In this document: positions 23,800-32,035 of the stretch, in pieces
Layout of the letters: each line of letters begins with the position of its first letter
Numbering within the stretch: the stretch's first letter is position 1
Assembly: GCA_045653425.1 (NCBI GenBank)
Contig: JAZOLU010000029.1
Location: 1 to 64,000, forward strand
Length of the DNA: 64,000 bases
DNA from: RGIG3009 sp045653425
Lineage (GTDB): Bacteria; Bacillota; Clostridia; Oscillospirales; Acutalibacteraceae
Reading direction: 5' to 3'
Program-made: the position numbers and the translations under genes
Notes under the pieces: model-generated
Told to the model about the DNA's origin: nothing
The model's database searches: none
The model's input: only the letters and a program-made list of their open reading frames with translations

Positions 23800-24642
23800 T
23801 TATAACACCTCCGTTTTGTGGCGCGTAACGTGGCAGTTAATGTTCACCGCCACCGGCAATCCCGCAATGTGGGTGGGATAGGTTTCAATATTCACCGCTA
23901 ACGCCGTTGTTTTCCCGCCAAACCCTTGCGGGCCAATGCCCAGCGCGTTAATGCGTTCCAGCAGTTCCTCTTCCAGTTCGGCATAAAATGGTTGGGGATG
24001 CCGCTTATCCACGGGGCGCAACAATGCTTTTTTGGCTAGATATGCCGCCTTGTCAAACGTGCCGCCAATACCCACGCCCACTACCACAGGCGGGCAAGGG
24101 TTCGGCCCTGCCTCCTCCACCACACGAACCACAAATTCTCGCACGCCGTCCAACCCATCGGAAGGGCGCAACATAGCAATTTGGCTCATATTTTCGCTGC
24201 CAAACCCTTTGGGTGCAACGGTAATTTCCACGCGGTCCCCCGGCACAATCTCTGTGTACAACATTGCCGGTGTATTATCACCGGTGTTTACCCGGTCAAG
24301 AGGGTCCCGCACCACGCTTTTGCGCAGATATCCCTCCGCGTAGCCGCGACGGACGCCCTCGTTTACCGCGTCCGTGATATCGCCGTCTACAATATGCACG
24401 TCTTGCCCAATGCGCAAAAAAACGCACGCAACGCCGGTATCTTGACAGATAGGGCACCTGTCGCGCTCGGCAATCGTGTAATTTTCCATAATCTGTTCCA
24501 GCACCTCGGCCGCGGGAGACCACGGTTCCTGTGCGTGAAAGTGACTAATGCATTGCTTTACATCTTCGCTCAAATCATAGTTGGCTTGTATGCAGAGATT
24601 TTTTACCACCTCAGTAATGCGCGCGGCGGAAACTTCTCTCAT
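23800..24642 (-). CDS. Fumarate hydratase class I, alpha subunit
   Basis: 280 residues. It provides the oxygen-sensitive [4Fe-4S] cluster; Cys63 in CPICQDTG plus the Cys residues in GPNPCPP and NINCHVTRHK match the three ligands. KGFGSENMS and GVGIGGTFD are typical. It ends 2 nt before the beta subunit starts. Promoter at 24675-24703. Confidence 0.92.
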   Translation of the reverse strand: MREVSAARITEVVKNLCIQANYDLSEDVKQCISHFHAQEPWSPAAEVLEQIMENYTIAERDRCPICQDTGVACVFLRIGQDVHIVDGDITDAVNEGVRRGYAEGYLRKSVVRDPLDRVNTGDNTPAMLYTEIVPGDRVEITVAPKGFGSENMSQIAMLRPSDGLDGVREFVVRVVEEAGPNPCPPVVVGVGIGGTFDKAAYLAKKALLRPVDKRHPQPFYAELEEELLERINALGIGPQGFGGKTTALAVNIETYPTHIAGLPVAVNINCHVTRHKTEVL

Positions 24643-24674
24643 TCGCTTTCTCCCCTACATTTTTGTATATTCTT

Positions 24675-24703
24675 ATTGTATAATACAACCGTATGAATTG
24701 CAA
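24675..24703 (-). promoter_or_regulatory. Promoter of the fumarate hydratase genes
   Basis: Minus strand: TTGCAA, 17-nt spacer, TACAAT, about 32 nt before the ATG. Confidence 0.65.
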
Positions 24704-24727
24704 TTGTTTTTCTTTGCTTTTGCGCAA

Positions 24728-24762
24728 CAAACGCCCGAAACCGTGTGGTTTTCGGGCGTTTG
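24728..24762 (-). terminator. Terminator of putP
   Basis: A 13-bp perfect stem CAAACGCCCGAAA/TTTCGGGCGTTTG lies 15 nt after the putP stop on the minus strand; the T-run is poor. Confidence 0.65.
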
Positions 24763-24776
24763 TGTATATGTAAAAA

Positions 24777-26333
24777 TTATTTGCCGGAAGCGGCTACTTC
24801 GTCAAATTCTGCTTGAATTTCTACCGAGGGGGGTGCCGTTAACAACGACACAACCACAATGCACAGAATGGAGAACAGGAATGCGGGCAACAACTCGTAA
24901 ATGTCCCACATACCGCCCAGCGGACGCAACACCAGTTTCCAGAAGAACACCATACCGCCGCCGCCAAGCATACCGGCAACCGCACCCCAACGGGTTGTAC
25001 GTTTCCAGAACAAACTGAGCAACATTAACGGGCCAAACGTGGCACCAAAGCCGGCCCAAGCAAAACTAACAATGGTAAAGATAACACTTTTTTCGTCCAG
25101 TGAAATCAGAATGGCAATCAGTGCAATCGCAAGTAATGTTGCGCGTGACACCCACATTACCTGCTTATCCGTTGCTTTTTTACGCCAAATACCCTGGTAA
25201 ATGTTTTTGGCAAACGCCGAAGCGGCAATGAGCAGGTACGAGTCGGACGAACTGATGGTTGCCGCCAAAATACCCGCCATAACAAAGCCGGCCAACAGCG
25301 GCGGTAACAGTTTGGTGGACAAAACAATGAATACGTTTTCTGCCGCAGAAGACGTCAGGAGTTCCGTGGGATACAACGTTCTGCCAACCACACCGATAAA
25401 CACGGCAACCGCCAACGAGATAACCACCCACACGGTAGCAATGCGGCGCGAACGGGTGAGTTCACGTTCGTCGCGGATAGCCATAAAGCGCAACAACACC
25501 TGAGGCATACCAAAGTAGCCCAAACCCCACGCGGTGGTGGACAGAATGGTGAGCCAACCGTATTCGCGCGCCTCACCAAACAACGGCGTGCCGTTTTGCA
25601 CCACCTGTGCACCTTCCTGTACGGTGGGAGTAGCCATACCAAAGAATTCGAAGAAACCGGGAATGGAACGAGCGTTGTCCACCACGGCATCCAAACCGCC
25701 GGCAGCAATGGTGCCGATAACCACAGTAACAGCCAAAGCAATAATCATAACAATGGCTTGCATAAAGTCCGAAACACTTTCTGCCAAAAAGCCGCCAACC
25801 AATGTGTAAATTAACACAAACACCGCGCCGAGAATCATCATCCACACATACGGCATACCGAATAACGTGGAAAACAACTTACCGCAGGTAACAAAACAAC
25901 TGGCCGCGTACACGGTGAAGAAAATTAAGATAAACAGCGCGGCAATGGTCATTACAATCTTTTTCTTTTCGTGAAAACGGTTGGAAAAGTACTCCGGCAA
26001 CGTAATGGCACCGCCTGCCTTTTCACTGTACCGACGCAAGCGTTTAGACACTATCAGCCAGTTCAGGTACGTGCCCACCGCCAAGCCAATAGCCGTCCAC
26101 GCCGCATCTGCAATGCCGCACCAGTAGGCAACGCCGGGCAAGCCCATTAACAACCAACCGGACATATCCGATGCTTCGGCACTCATTGCCGTGACCCACG
26201 GACCCAAGCTGCGACCGCCAAGGAAAAACTCGCCGGAGTTTTTATTGGCACGTTTGGCAAACAGAAACCCGATAACAACGACAGCCGACATATACACGAC
26301 CATCGCAATTACGATTTGCAAGGTACCCCCCAT
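24777..26333 (-). CDS. putP: Sodium/proline symporter
   Basis: 518 residues with 13 hydrophobic helices, the solute:sodium symporter fold. SAEASDMSGWLLMGLPG near residue 50 and the AVFVLIYTLVGGFLAESVSDFMQ segment are hallmarks of PutP. It imports proline with Na+. GAGGGAGA precedes the ATG. It is separated by a terminator and its own promoter from the aldolase gene upstream, so membership in the microcompartment operon is unlikely. Confidence 0.9.
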   Translation of the reverse strand: MGGTLQIVIAMVVYMSAVVVIGFLFAKRANKNSGEFFLGGRSLGPWVTAMSAEASDMSGWLLMGLPGVAYWCGIADAAWTAIGLAVGTYLNWLIVSKRLRRYSEKAGGAITLPEYFSNRFHEKKKIVMTIAALFILIFFTVYAASCFVTCGKLFSTLFGMPYVWMMILGAVFVLIYTLVGGFLAESVSDFMQAIVMIIALAVTVVIGTIAAGGLDAVVDNARSIPGFFEFFGMATPTVQEGAQVVQNGTPLFGEAREYGWLTILSTTAWGLGYFGMPQVLLRFMAIRDERELTRSRRIATVWVVISLAVAVFIGVVGRTLYPTELLTSSAAENVFIVLSTKLLPPLLAGFVMAGILAATISSSDSYLLIAASAFAKNIYQGIWRKKATDKQVMWVSRATLLAIALIAILISLDEKSVIFTIVSFAWAGFGATFGPLMLLSLFWKRTTRWGAVAGMLGGGGMVFFWKLVLRPLGGMWDIYELLPAFLFSILCIVVVSLLTAPPSVEIQAEFDEVAASGK

Positions 26334-26373
26334 TGTTTACATCTCCCTCTTATGTAATACCAAATTTTGAAAT

Positions 26374-26402
26374 ATTTTACCATAAAAAATGGATAAAGTC
26401 CA
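26374..26402 (-). promoter_or_regulatory. Probable promoter of putP
   Basis: Minus strand: TGGACT, 17-nt spacer, TAAAAT. The -35 box overlaps the short palindrome ATGGA...TCCAT, which may be an operator. Confidence 0.5.
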
Positions 26403-26437
26403 TATTTTTTGCAAAAAAATGCATTTTGTTATTAAAA

Positions 26438-26470
26438 ACGTACGACTGCCCAATGAGAGCAGTCGTACGT
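26438..26470 (-). terminator. Terminator of the glycyl radical/microcompartment operon
   Basis: A perfect 12-bp stem (ACGTACGACTGC/GCAGTCGTACGT) is followed on the minus strand by TTTT, 12 nt after the aldolase stop. Confidence 0.85.
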
Positions 26471-26481
26471 GAGAAAACAAG

Positions 26482-27414
26482 TTATTTATTCAGGTATTTG
26501 GCAACCTCGGCCGCAACCAAACGGGTAATTAGTTCAATGTTATCCACGGGTGCGGGCGCAACGCGACCGTTACTGCCGAACAATTCCATTTTCTTAGCGG
26601 TTTCTTGCTTGACCGCCTCCACCGCCGCGGGAATTAAGTCGATAATTCCCTTATCCATACTGGAGAACTTCTCGAACTCCGCTTTAACCGCCGCAACGTT
26701 GATGTCTGTAAAGATATTCACTTTACTGATACCTTCGCGGATTGCTTGACGGAAATCGTTGTCCGTTAAGCCGGAACCGCCGTGCAACACCAGCGGCACG
26801 TCTACCGTGTTCGCAATGGTACGAATGCGGTCAAAATCCAGTTTGGGGGGCAGTTTATACGCGCCGTGCGCATTGCCAACGGCAATCGCCAACGCATCGA
26901 CGCCGGTTTTTTGCACAAAATCTTTGGCAAGTTTGGGGTCGGTAAAGAACTTGGACGGGTCGGACAAATGCGAACTGCCTTCTGCGGAGCCCTCGTTATC
27001 ACCCACATGACCGAGTTCACCCTCAATCGTCGCACCGTAAGAGTGGGCAATGTCCGCCATCTCTTTTACTTTGCGCACGTTTTCCTCGTACGTATCGGTG
27101 GAGCAATCGTACATAATAGAGCTAAAGCCCAATTTAAGCGCTTTAACGCACACATCGTAAGACAAGCCGTGGTCCAGGTGAACGACGATCGGAACCGAGG
27201 CCTTTTTCGCCATCGGAATTAAATAGTACGATACCTCTTCCAGCGGGCCGTAAGGCAACAGCACTTCGGCGGTACCCATAATCACAGGAGAACGAGTACT
27301 CTCTGCCGCGTTGATGATGCCGCGTGCTAATTCTAGGTTAACTGCGTTAAACAAACCAACGGCGTATTTGTTCGCCTTGGCAGGGCGCAGCACTTCATTC
27401 ATATTGACTAACAT
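26482..27414 (-). CDS. Class II ketose-bisphosphate aldolase
   Basis: 310 residues. The zinc-dependent aldolase fold is shown by HLDHG, EGELGHVG, NAHGAY (third His ligand region) and VLHGGSGL, with the NIFTDIN phosphate-binding segment. The family splits fructose-, tagatose- or related sugar bisphosphates into DHAP and an aldehyde. It is the last gene of the glycyl radical enzyme operon (30 nt after the shell gene, then the terminator), so it may feed or drain that pathway; alternatively it is simply a glycolytic enzyme. No N-terminal targeting extension is seen. Confidence 0.9.
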   Translation of the reverse strand: MLVNMNEVLRPAKANKYAVGLFNAVNLELARGIINAAESTRSPVIMGTAEVLLPYGPLEEVSYYLIPMAKKASVPIVVHLDHGLSYDVCVKALKLGFSSIMYDCSTDTYEENVRKVKEMADIAHSYGATIEGELGHVGDNEGSAEGSSHLSDPSKFFTDPKLAKDFVQKTGVDALAIAVGNAHGAYKLPPKLDFDRIRTIANTVDVPLVLHGGSGLTDNDFRQAIREGISKVNIFTDINVAAVKAEFEKFSSMDKGIIDLIPAAVEAVKQETAKKMELFGSNGRVAPAPVDNIELITRLVAAEVAKYLNK

Positions 27415-27443
27415 TTTGGGGTTCCTCCTTTGAGCAATACCGT

Positions 27444-27722
27444 TTATTGCAATTTAGGCAAAATCTTTTCCACATCACCATGAGGACGCGGGATGACGTG
27501 CGTTGCCACAATTTCGCCCAACTTGCTTGCGGCGGCGTGGCCTGCCTCTACCGCGGATTTAACCGCACCGACATCGCCGCGCACCATAACGCTTACTAAA
27601 CCGGAACCGGTTTTTTCCGTGCCGATAAGTACTACGTTTGCCGCTTTTACCATCGCATCTGCCGCCTCAATTGCTGCGACCAATCCTCTGGTTTCTACCA
27701 TACCCAATGCTTCCTGTGTCAT
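27444..27722 (-). CDS. Bacterial microcompartment shell hexamer protein (BMC-H)
   Basis: 92 residues, one BMC domain (PF00936). EALGMVETRGLVAAIEAADAM at the start, the pore loop KTGSGLV and the RGDVGAVKSAVEAG helix match PduA/CcmK-type tiles, which form hexagonal shell facets with a central pore for small metabolites. It lies between the EutP-like GTPase (19 nt) and the aldolase (29 nt). Confidence 0.95.
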   Translation of the reverse strand: MTQEALGMVETRGLVAAIEAADAMVKAANVVLIGTEKTGSGLVSVMVRGDVGAVKSAVEAGHAAASKLGEIVATHVIPRPHGDVEKILPKLQ

Positions 27723-27741
27723 TATGTTTTCCTCCTTGAAA

Positions 27742-28167
27742 TTATTTGTTAAGATATGTAATTAACTCATTCACACCGTAACCGGTGACGGAGTCAATTC
27801 GAAACACCGTTTTGCACCCGCTAAGCCGCAACCAATTTTCTGCGCGGTCCGGGTTTGCCCCTTCCTCCTGCGATTTGGTGACAATACCAATCACTTCACG
27901 GTTGACCATACACGTAATACACGGTGGAAATAACGAGTACGGTTCCGTTGCCGCAATTAGCAGGCCAACCATATCCGCTTCGTAGGAATACAGTGCCAGC
28001 GCGCGCCCTAAGTGTTGGGTTTGCGCGTATTCGCCGGGGGTGTCGATAAGACAGTTTTCAAATTTAATATACTGCGTTTTGTCGTAACTAATCGCCTCGC
28101 CGCGCAACACCTGCGTTAAGGTGGTTTTTCCGCTTTCGCTGCGACCCATTAAAATTAACTTTTTCAT
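27742..28167 (-). CDS. EutP/PduV-like small GTPase
   Basis: 141 residues from the ATG at 28167, which overlaps the stop of the upstream shell gene by 1 nt (TAATG). The P-loop is MGRSESGKTTL, switch II region IDTPGEY, and TKSQEE stands where the guanine-recognition TKxD motif is expected, so the Asp is replaced. EutP/PduV proteins are found in microcompartment operons; EutP has been linked to acetate kinase activity and PduV to compartment positioning. Assigned by sequence and context. Confidence 0.85.
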   Translation of the reverse strand: MKKLILMGRSESGKTTLTQVLRGEAISYDKTQYIKFENCLIDTPGEYAQTQHLGRALALYSYEADMVGLLIAATEPYSLFPPCITCMVNREVIGIVTKSQEEGANPDRAENWLRLSGCKTVFRIDSVTGYGVNELITYLNK

Positions 28168-28538
28168 TAGGTTTTTGTGACGGGACACACGGAAAAGCCC
28201 AGCACGTCACGGCAGTATTCCACCAGTGCGTTGAGTGAGGCTTCCACATCGGCGATACGACCGGTGACAATCAGCGTGCCGCTGAAACGGTCCACAAATC
28301 CCAGTTCCACACCGGAGGCCTTAATGGCTATGTCACCGGCAATAATTGCCGTTTCGGCAGGTGACATAGTAATAATGCCGATAGCCGTGCGGGAATAATC
28401 CACCGCCGGGTCCAAACCGAGTTTGCGGTACAAAATATCATCCGGATTGGCAATAATGTGCGCAATGGTAATTTGTTTGCCGGGAACCAGTTCCTGTACA
28501 ATGCGCATTTTATCTTGAAAGGAAAGGTCTTGTTGCAT
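28167..28538 (-). CDS. EutS/PduU-like microcompartment shell protein
   Basis: 123 residues from the ATG at 28538 (GGAGG 5 nt upstream). It is the circularly permuted BMC type: VQELVPGKQITIAHIIA at the start, GIITMSPAETAIIAGDIAIKASGVELGF in the middle, FSGTLIVTGRIADVEASL after. EutS and PduU form hexamers that bend or plug the shell. The next gene overlaps its stop, so shell protein and GTPase are coupled. Confidence 0.93.
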   Translation of the reverse strand: MQQDLSFQDKMRIVQELVPGKQITIAHIIANPDDILYRKLGLDPAVDYSRTAIGIITMSPAETAIIAGDIAIKASGVELGFVDRFSGTLIVTGRIADVEASLNALVEYCRDVLGFSVCPVTKT

Positions 28539-28539
28539 A

Positions 28540-29328
28540 TTATCCTCCAATCTGGCATTTCAGCCCATAACGCTCCACCACCGCTTTAAGCGTTTGCATA
28601 TGGGCGTCGGTCGGCGAGGGTAAATCCCCCATAGGATACGGCCTGCCCAAGCCGTCGTATTTGTCTTTGCCGAAACGATGGTACGGCAACAAATGCAGTT
28701 CGTTGACATTGGGGAGTGCCGCGGCAAACTTGGCAATGTCGGCAATTTCGCCCTCTGTGTCGTTAAACGTGGGGATAACCGGCACACGGATGATGAGTTT
28801 TTTAGCATTTTGGGCAATTTTTACGGCGTTTTCCAAAATGCGCTCGTTGGGTTGCATTGTAAATTCTTGGTGCTTGGCACTATTCGTGTGCTTGATATCC
28901 ATTAACACCGTATCAATATACGGCAGTAACTTGGCAATGGTATCGTAAGAAGCAAAACCCGTGGTTTCCACCGCGGTGTTGATGGCACTTTCTTTGGCAG
29001 CGCGCAACAGAGCATAGGCAAAGTCGCTTTGGCAAAGCATTTCGCCGCCGGATAGTGTCATTCCGCCGCCGGAACGACGGTAGTACGGAGCATCCTGCTT
29101 AACAATGTGCAGAACCTCCTCCACCGTGATGTCACGACCTACCGGTTTCTCCTTGCCGTTTTGCAGCATAGTTTGACATTCAAACTGTTGAGATTCCGGA
29201 TTACAACACCAACGGCACCGCAAAGCGCACCCTTTCAAAAAAATGATGGTGCGAATACCGGGACCGTCGTGGACAGAGAATTTCTGAACATCGAAAATCC
29301 TACCGGATACTTTCAAATAGTCAGACAT
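28540..29328 (-). CDS. Glycyl radical enzyme activating enzyme (radical SAM), short form
   Basis: 262 residues. The radical-SAM cluster motif is C34-X3-C38-X2-C41, followed by NPESQ, and SGGE lies in TLSGGEMLCQ. It uses S-adenosylmethionine to place the glycyl radical on the enzyme encoded 6 nt upstream. Most activases of diol- and choline-type glycyl radical enzymes carry a ferredoxin-like insert with two extra [4Fe-4S] clusters right after NPESQ; here only about 25 residues with one Cys (C51) separate it from the ITVEEVL helix, so the insert is missing, as in PFL activase. Confidence 0.93.
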   Translation of the reverse strand: MSDYLKVSGRIFDVQKFSVHDGPGIRTIIFLKGCALRCRWCCNPESQQFECQTMLQNGKEKPVGRDITVEEVLHIVKQDAPYYRRSGGGMTLSGGEMLCQSDFAYALLRAAKESAINTAVETTGFASYDTIAKLLPYIDTVLMDIKHTNSAKHQEFTMQPNERILENAVKIAQNAKKLIIRVPVIPTFNDTEGEIADIAKFAAALPNVNELHLLPYHRFGKDKYDGLGRPYPMGDLPSPTDAHMQTLKAVVERYGLKCQIGG

Positions 29329-29334
29329 ATCCTC

Positions 29335-31863
29335 TTAAAATCCTCCCTGTTCCGTGCGGTTGATAATATCATCTTGCAGGGATTTGGACAGCGTGGTAAA
29401 CAACGCACTGTACCCCGCCACACGTACCACTAAGTTTTTATACTTTTCGGGATTGCGCTGGGCATCGTACAACGTTTCGCGGCTAACCACGTTAAACTGC
29501 ATATGCATACCTTTTTGGTCAAAAAACGCACGAATAAGCGAAATGAACCCTTCCCTACCTGAGCCGCCTTTAAGCGCGGAGGGGTGGAATTTCATATTAA
29601 ACAATGTGCCGTTGGAGGCGATGCCGTGGTCCAGTTTGGCAACCGAGTTGGCCGCCGCCGTGGGACCGTTTACATCGCACCCCGCCGCGGGAGATACACC
29701 GTCGGCAATGGGGGTGCCGGCCAAACGGCCATCCGGCGTGGCACCGGTTTGCATGCCCAGCGGCACATTGGCGGATACGGGATACAATCCGGCGTGGTAC
29801 TTACCGCCGCGCGGGTTGGTGTACTTTTCCACCGGTTTGGTATACGTATACGCCGCCTCGCGCCCGTAGCGGTCCACTTCGTCAATATCGTTACCGAATT
29901 TGGGCAACGCCTTGATTTTTTCATACAATGCACGATAAGACTGTTTCTTTGCGTCGTCCATTTCGTTGGCACGAATTTGTTCAAAAATATCGGCGATTTG
30001 CGATTCGGTAATGTCGTAACCGGCCGACGCCACACCGCTGACCACTTCTACCGTGAGCGCCTTGGCAAAGGAATTGTCATACGGCATACCAAAGTTGTTG
30101 CGCAAGGCATCGGCGTACTGCTCCAACGTGACGGTTTTGGTTTTGTATACCAGTTCGTTAACGGCATACAACGCATCGGCTACGTTGGCAATGCCAAATC
30201 CCTGCGGGCCGGTAAAGTTATACACCGCGCCACCTTCTTGCGCCGATTTGCCGGCGGCAATACAGTCGTCCAACATAGACGATTCAAACGGCAACGGGCA
30301 ACGCGCCATATGGGCGGCATCCACCGCATTATCCGCATTCACCATCAATTGAATGGCGTATTCCATTTGTTGTTTATACGCGTTGAAAAACTTTTCGTAC
30401 GTATCCAACTGAGCAATCTCGCCGGTACGTAAACCAACCTGAACGCCCTTGTCCATACCGTTAGAGAACACCAATTCCAACGGACGGCACATATTAAAGA
30501 ATGCCGCGTCGTGCCAACCGTCGGTTTTGCCGCCTTTTTGCGGTTCCACACAACCGATGATGCAGTAATCACGCGCATCCTGCAACGACAAACCGCGGGA
30601 AATTAGTGCAGGAATGATAATTTCGTCGTTATAATACGCTGGTAAGCCAATACCGGTTTTGGTGAGTTCCGCCGCTTTTACCAATAAGTCGTGCGGGGTG
30701 CCGTTCCAAACACGCATAGAAAGCGAAGGTTGCGGCAGATTAACGTGCATAGAGGCGTTAATGCACATATACGACAAATCGTTGGTGGCATCTTCACCGT
30801 GAATATTCTGACCGCCGACAATGAGATTTTGGAACATACTGTAACCCGCAAAACCTTCTGCCGACAAATGGTCACGCACTTTGTTAAGACTGTTGAGTTT
30901 TACCCATAAGCAATCAATGAGTTCCTGTGCTTGTTCGCGGGTTAATTTGCCGCTTTCAATATCCCGGCTGTAATACGGATACATATACTGGTCAAACCGA
31001 CCGGGCGAAACCGAGTGACCGCTGGATTCCGTTTGAAGCAATAATTGCACAAACCAGAAAGACTGGCATGCTTCATAAAAACTGCTAGCCCCGTTTTCCG
31101 GCACGGCATCACAATTTTCGGCAATGGCAAGCAATTCAGCACGGCGGGCACTGTCGGCACAGGTTTGTGCCAATGTGCGTGCGTGTTCCGCATACCGTTT
31201 GGCAAAGATAATGGCGGCTTCACAACTTTCCATCACCGAGGTGAGGAAAGAATGACGCTGCGTATAATCGCTGTCGTACACTTGGCACTTGTCACGTTCC
31301 GATTTGGCGTAATTGTAAATGCCGCGGAAACCAATTTTTAACACTTTGGCATAGTCAACACTTACGTGGCCAATGCCGTTATAGAAATAATTGCCTACGG
31401 TAAATATGTTGTGTTCAATGGCGGTGCGGGTTTCGGGGCTCATATACGACGTAGCCAATTCGCTGGTGGTTCTTCCCTGCCAGTATTTATGAACTTCTTT
31501 AAGTTTGGCGGCAGTTTCCGCAGAAATGTAAAACGGGTCGGCACTGCGCTTGGCAATGGTATCAAATTCGTCTTCTAACCATTGGTTGGAAAATTCGGGG
31601 AACGTAGGACAACCGCGGCGCGCTTCACAGTTGCAACCGACAATTAATTCGTTATCGCGAATAACAACCGGCAACTTTTCTGCCATAGCGCGGAAAGCGC
31701 GGGATTTGCGCAGGTACAGCGGCAAACCCTCCGTGCTTTTAAAACTCTCCGTAAGAATTTCGGCACGGGTAGACTCAATTGTTGGCGTACCGGAATATAG
31801 GTCGTCAATGAGGTTTTGTATGCGGTTTGTTTTGGAAATTTCGCCAGTATAAATGTTCTTCAT
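29335..31863 (-). CDS. Glycyl radical enzyme, probable B12-independent diol dehydratase
   Basis: 842 residues, the usual length. The radical site is Gly817 in RVAGYSA near the C-terminus; the thiyl Cys438 and Glu440 lie in GCVEPQ, followed by W-H451-D452-AAFFN. Together with H166 (GIGHVSVDY) and Ser284 (SGHSVSPGRFDQY) these match residues described for glycerol dehydratase (H164, S282, C433, E435, D447). Choline lyase instead has W-T-S-T after the Cys loop. The predicted reaction is dehydration of glycerol or 1,2-propanediol to an aldehyde inside a shell. No N-terminal encapsulation extension is seen. First gene of the six-gene operon. Confidence 0.9.
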   Translation of the reverse strand: MKNIYTGEISKTNRIQNLIDDLYSGTPTIESTRAEILTESFKSTEGLPLYLRKSRAFRAMAEKLPVVIRDNELIVGCNCEARRGCPTFPEFSNQWLEDEFDTIAKRSADPFYISAETAAKLKEVHKYWQGRTTSELATSYMSPETRTAIEHNIFTVGNYFYNGIGHVSVDYAKVLKIGFRGIYNYAKSERDKCQVYDSDYTQRHSFLTSVMESCEAAIIFAKRYAEHARTLAQTCADSARRAELLAIAENCDAVPENGASSFYEACQSFWFVQLLLQTESSGHSVSPGRFDQYMYPYYSRDIESGKLTREQAQELIDCLWVKLNSLNKVRDHLSAEGFAGYSMFQNLIVGGQNIHGEDATNDLSYMCINASMHVNLPQPSLSMRVWNGTPHDLLVKAAELTKTGIGLPAYYNDEIIIPALISRGLSLQDARDYCIIGCVEPQKGGKTDGWHDAAFFNMCRPLELVFSNGMDKGVQVGLRTGEIAQLDTYEKFFNAYKQQMEYAIQLMVNADNAVDAAHMARCPLPFESSMLDDCIAAGKSAQEGGAVYNFTGPQGFGIANVADALYAVNELVYKTKTVTLEQYADALRNNFGMPYDNSFAKALTVEVVSGVASAGYDITESQIADIFEQIRANEMDDAKKQSYRALYEKIKALPKFGNDIDEVDRYGREAAYTYTKPVEKYTNPRGGKYHAGLYPVSANVPLGMQTGATPDGRLAGTPIADGVSPAAGCDVNGPTAAANSVAKLDHGIASNGTLFNMKFHPSALKGGSGREGFISLIRAFFDQKGMHMQFNVVSRETLYDAQRNPEKYKNLVVRVAGYSALFTTLSKSLQDDIINRTEQGGF

Positions 31864-31889
31864 ACCTATCCCCCTAATTTTACAGTTCC

Positions 31890-31918
31890 ATCATACACCA
31901 TAAAAAAGTAAAAGTCAA
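31890..31918 (-). promoter_or_regulatory. Promoter of the glycyl radical/microcompartment operon
   Basis: Minus strand: TTGACT, 17-nt spacer, TATGAT, about 27 nt before the start codon. No operator palindrome is obvious. Confidence 0.75.
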
Positions 31919-31940
31919 CACTTTTTAGGCATAAAAAAAG

Positions 31941-32022
31941 AAAAAACAAACAAAAACATCTTAAATCTCGCCAAAAATATGCCGCTGCCAGCAAAAGATA
32001 ATGTTGTTTTTGTTTGTTTTTT
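31941..32022 (-). terminator. Long A/T-rich hairpin after phosphofructokinase
   Basis: AAAAAACAAACAAAAAC (31941-31957) is the perfect reverse complement of 32006-32022, 17 bp around a 48-nt loop. It lies 14 nt after the PFK stop and ends in T-rich sequence on the minus strand, so it probably terminates PFK transcription ahead of the next promoter. Confidence 0.65.
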
Positions 32023-32035
32023 TCAAAAAATCCAA

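Noticed and set aside
29584..30432. Plus-strand ORF of 282 codons opposite the glycyl radical enzyme
   Set aside because: It is a shadow frame of a clearly real gene on the other strand, with biased composition and no ribosome binding site.
29335..31863. Choline trimethylamine-lyase (CutC)
   Set aside because: The loop after the active-site Cys is WHDAAFFN as in diol dehydratases; the activase also differs from CutD.
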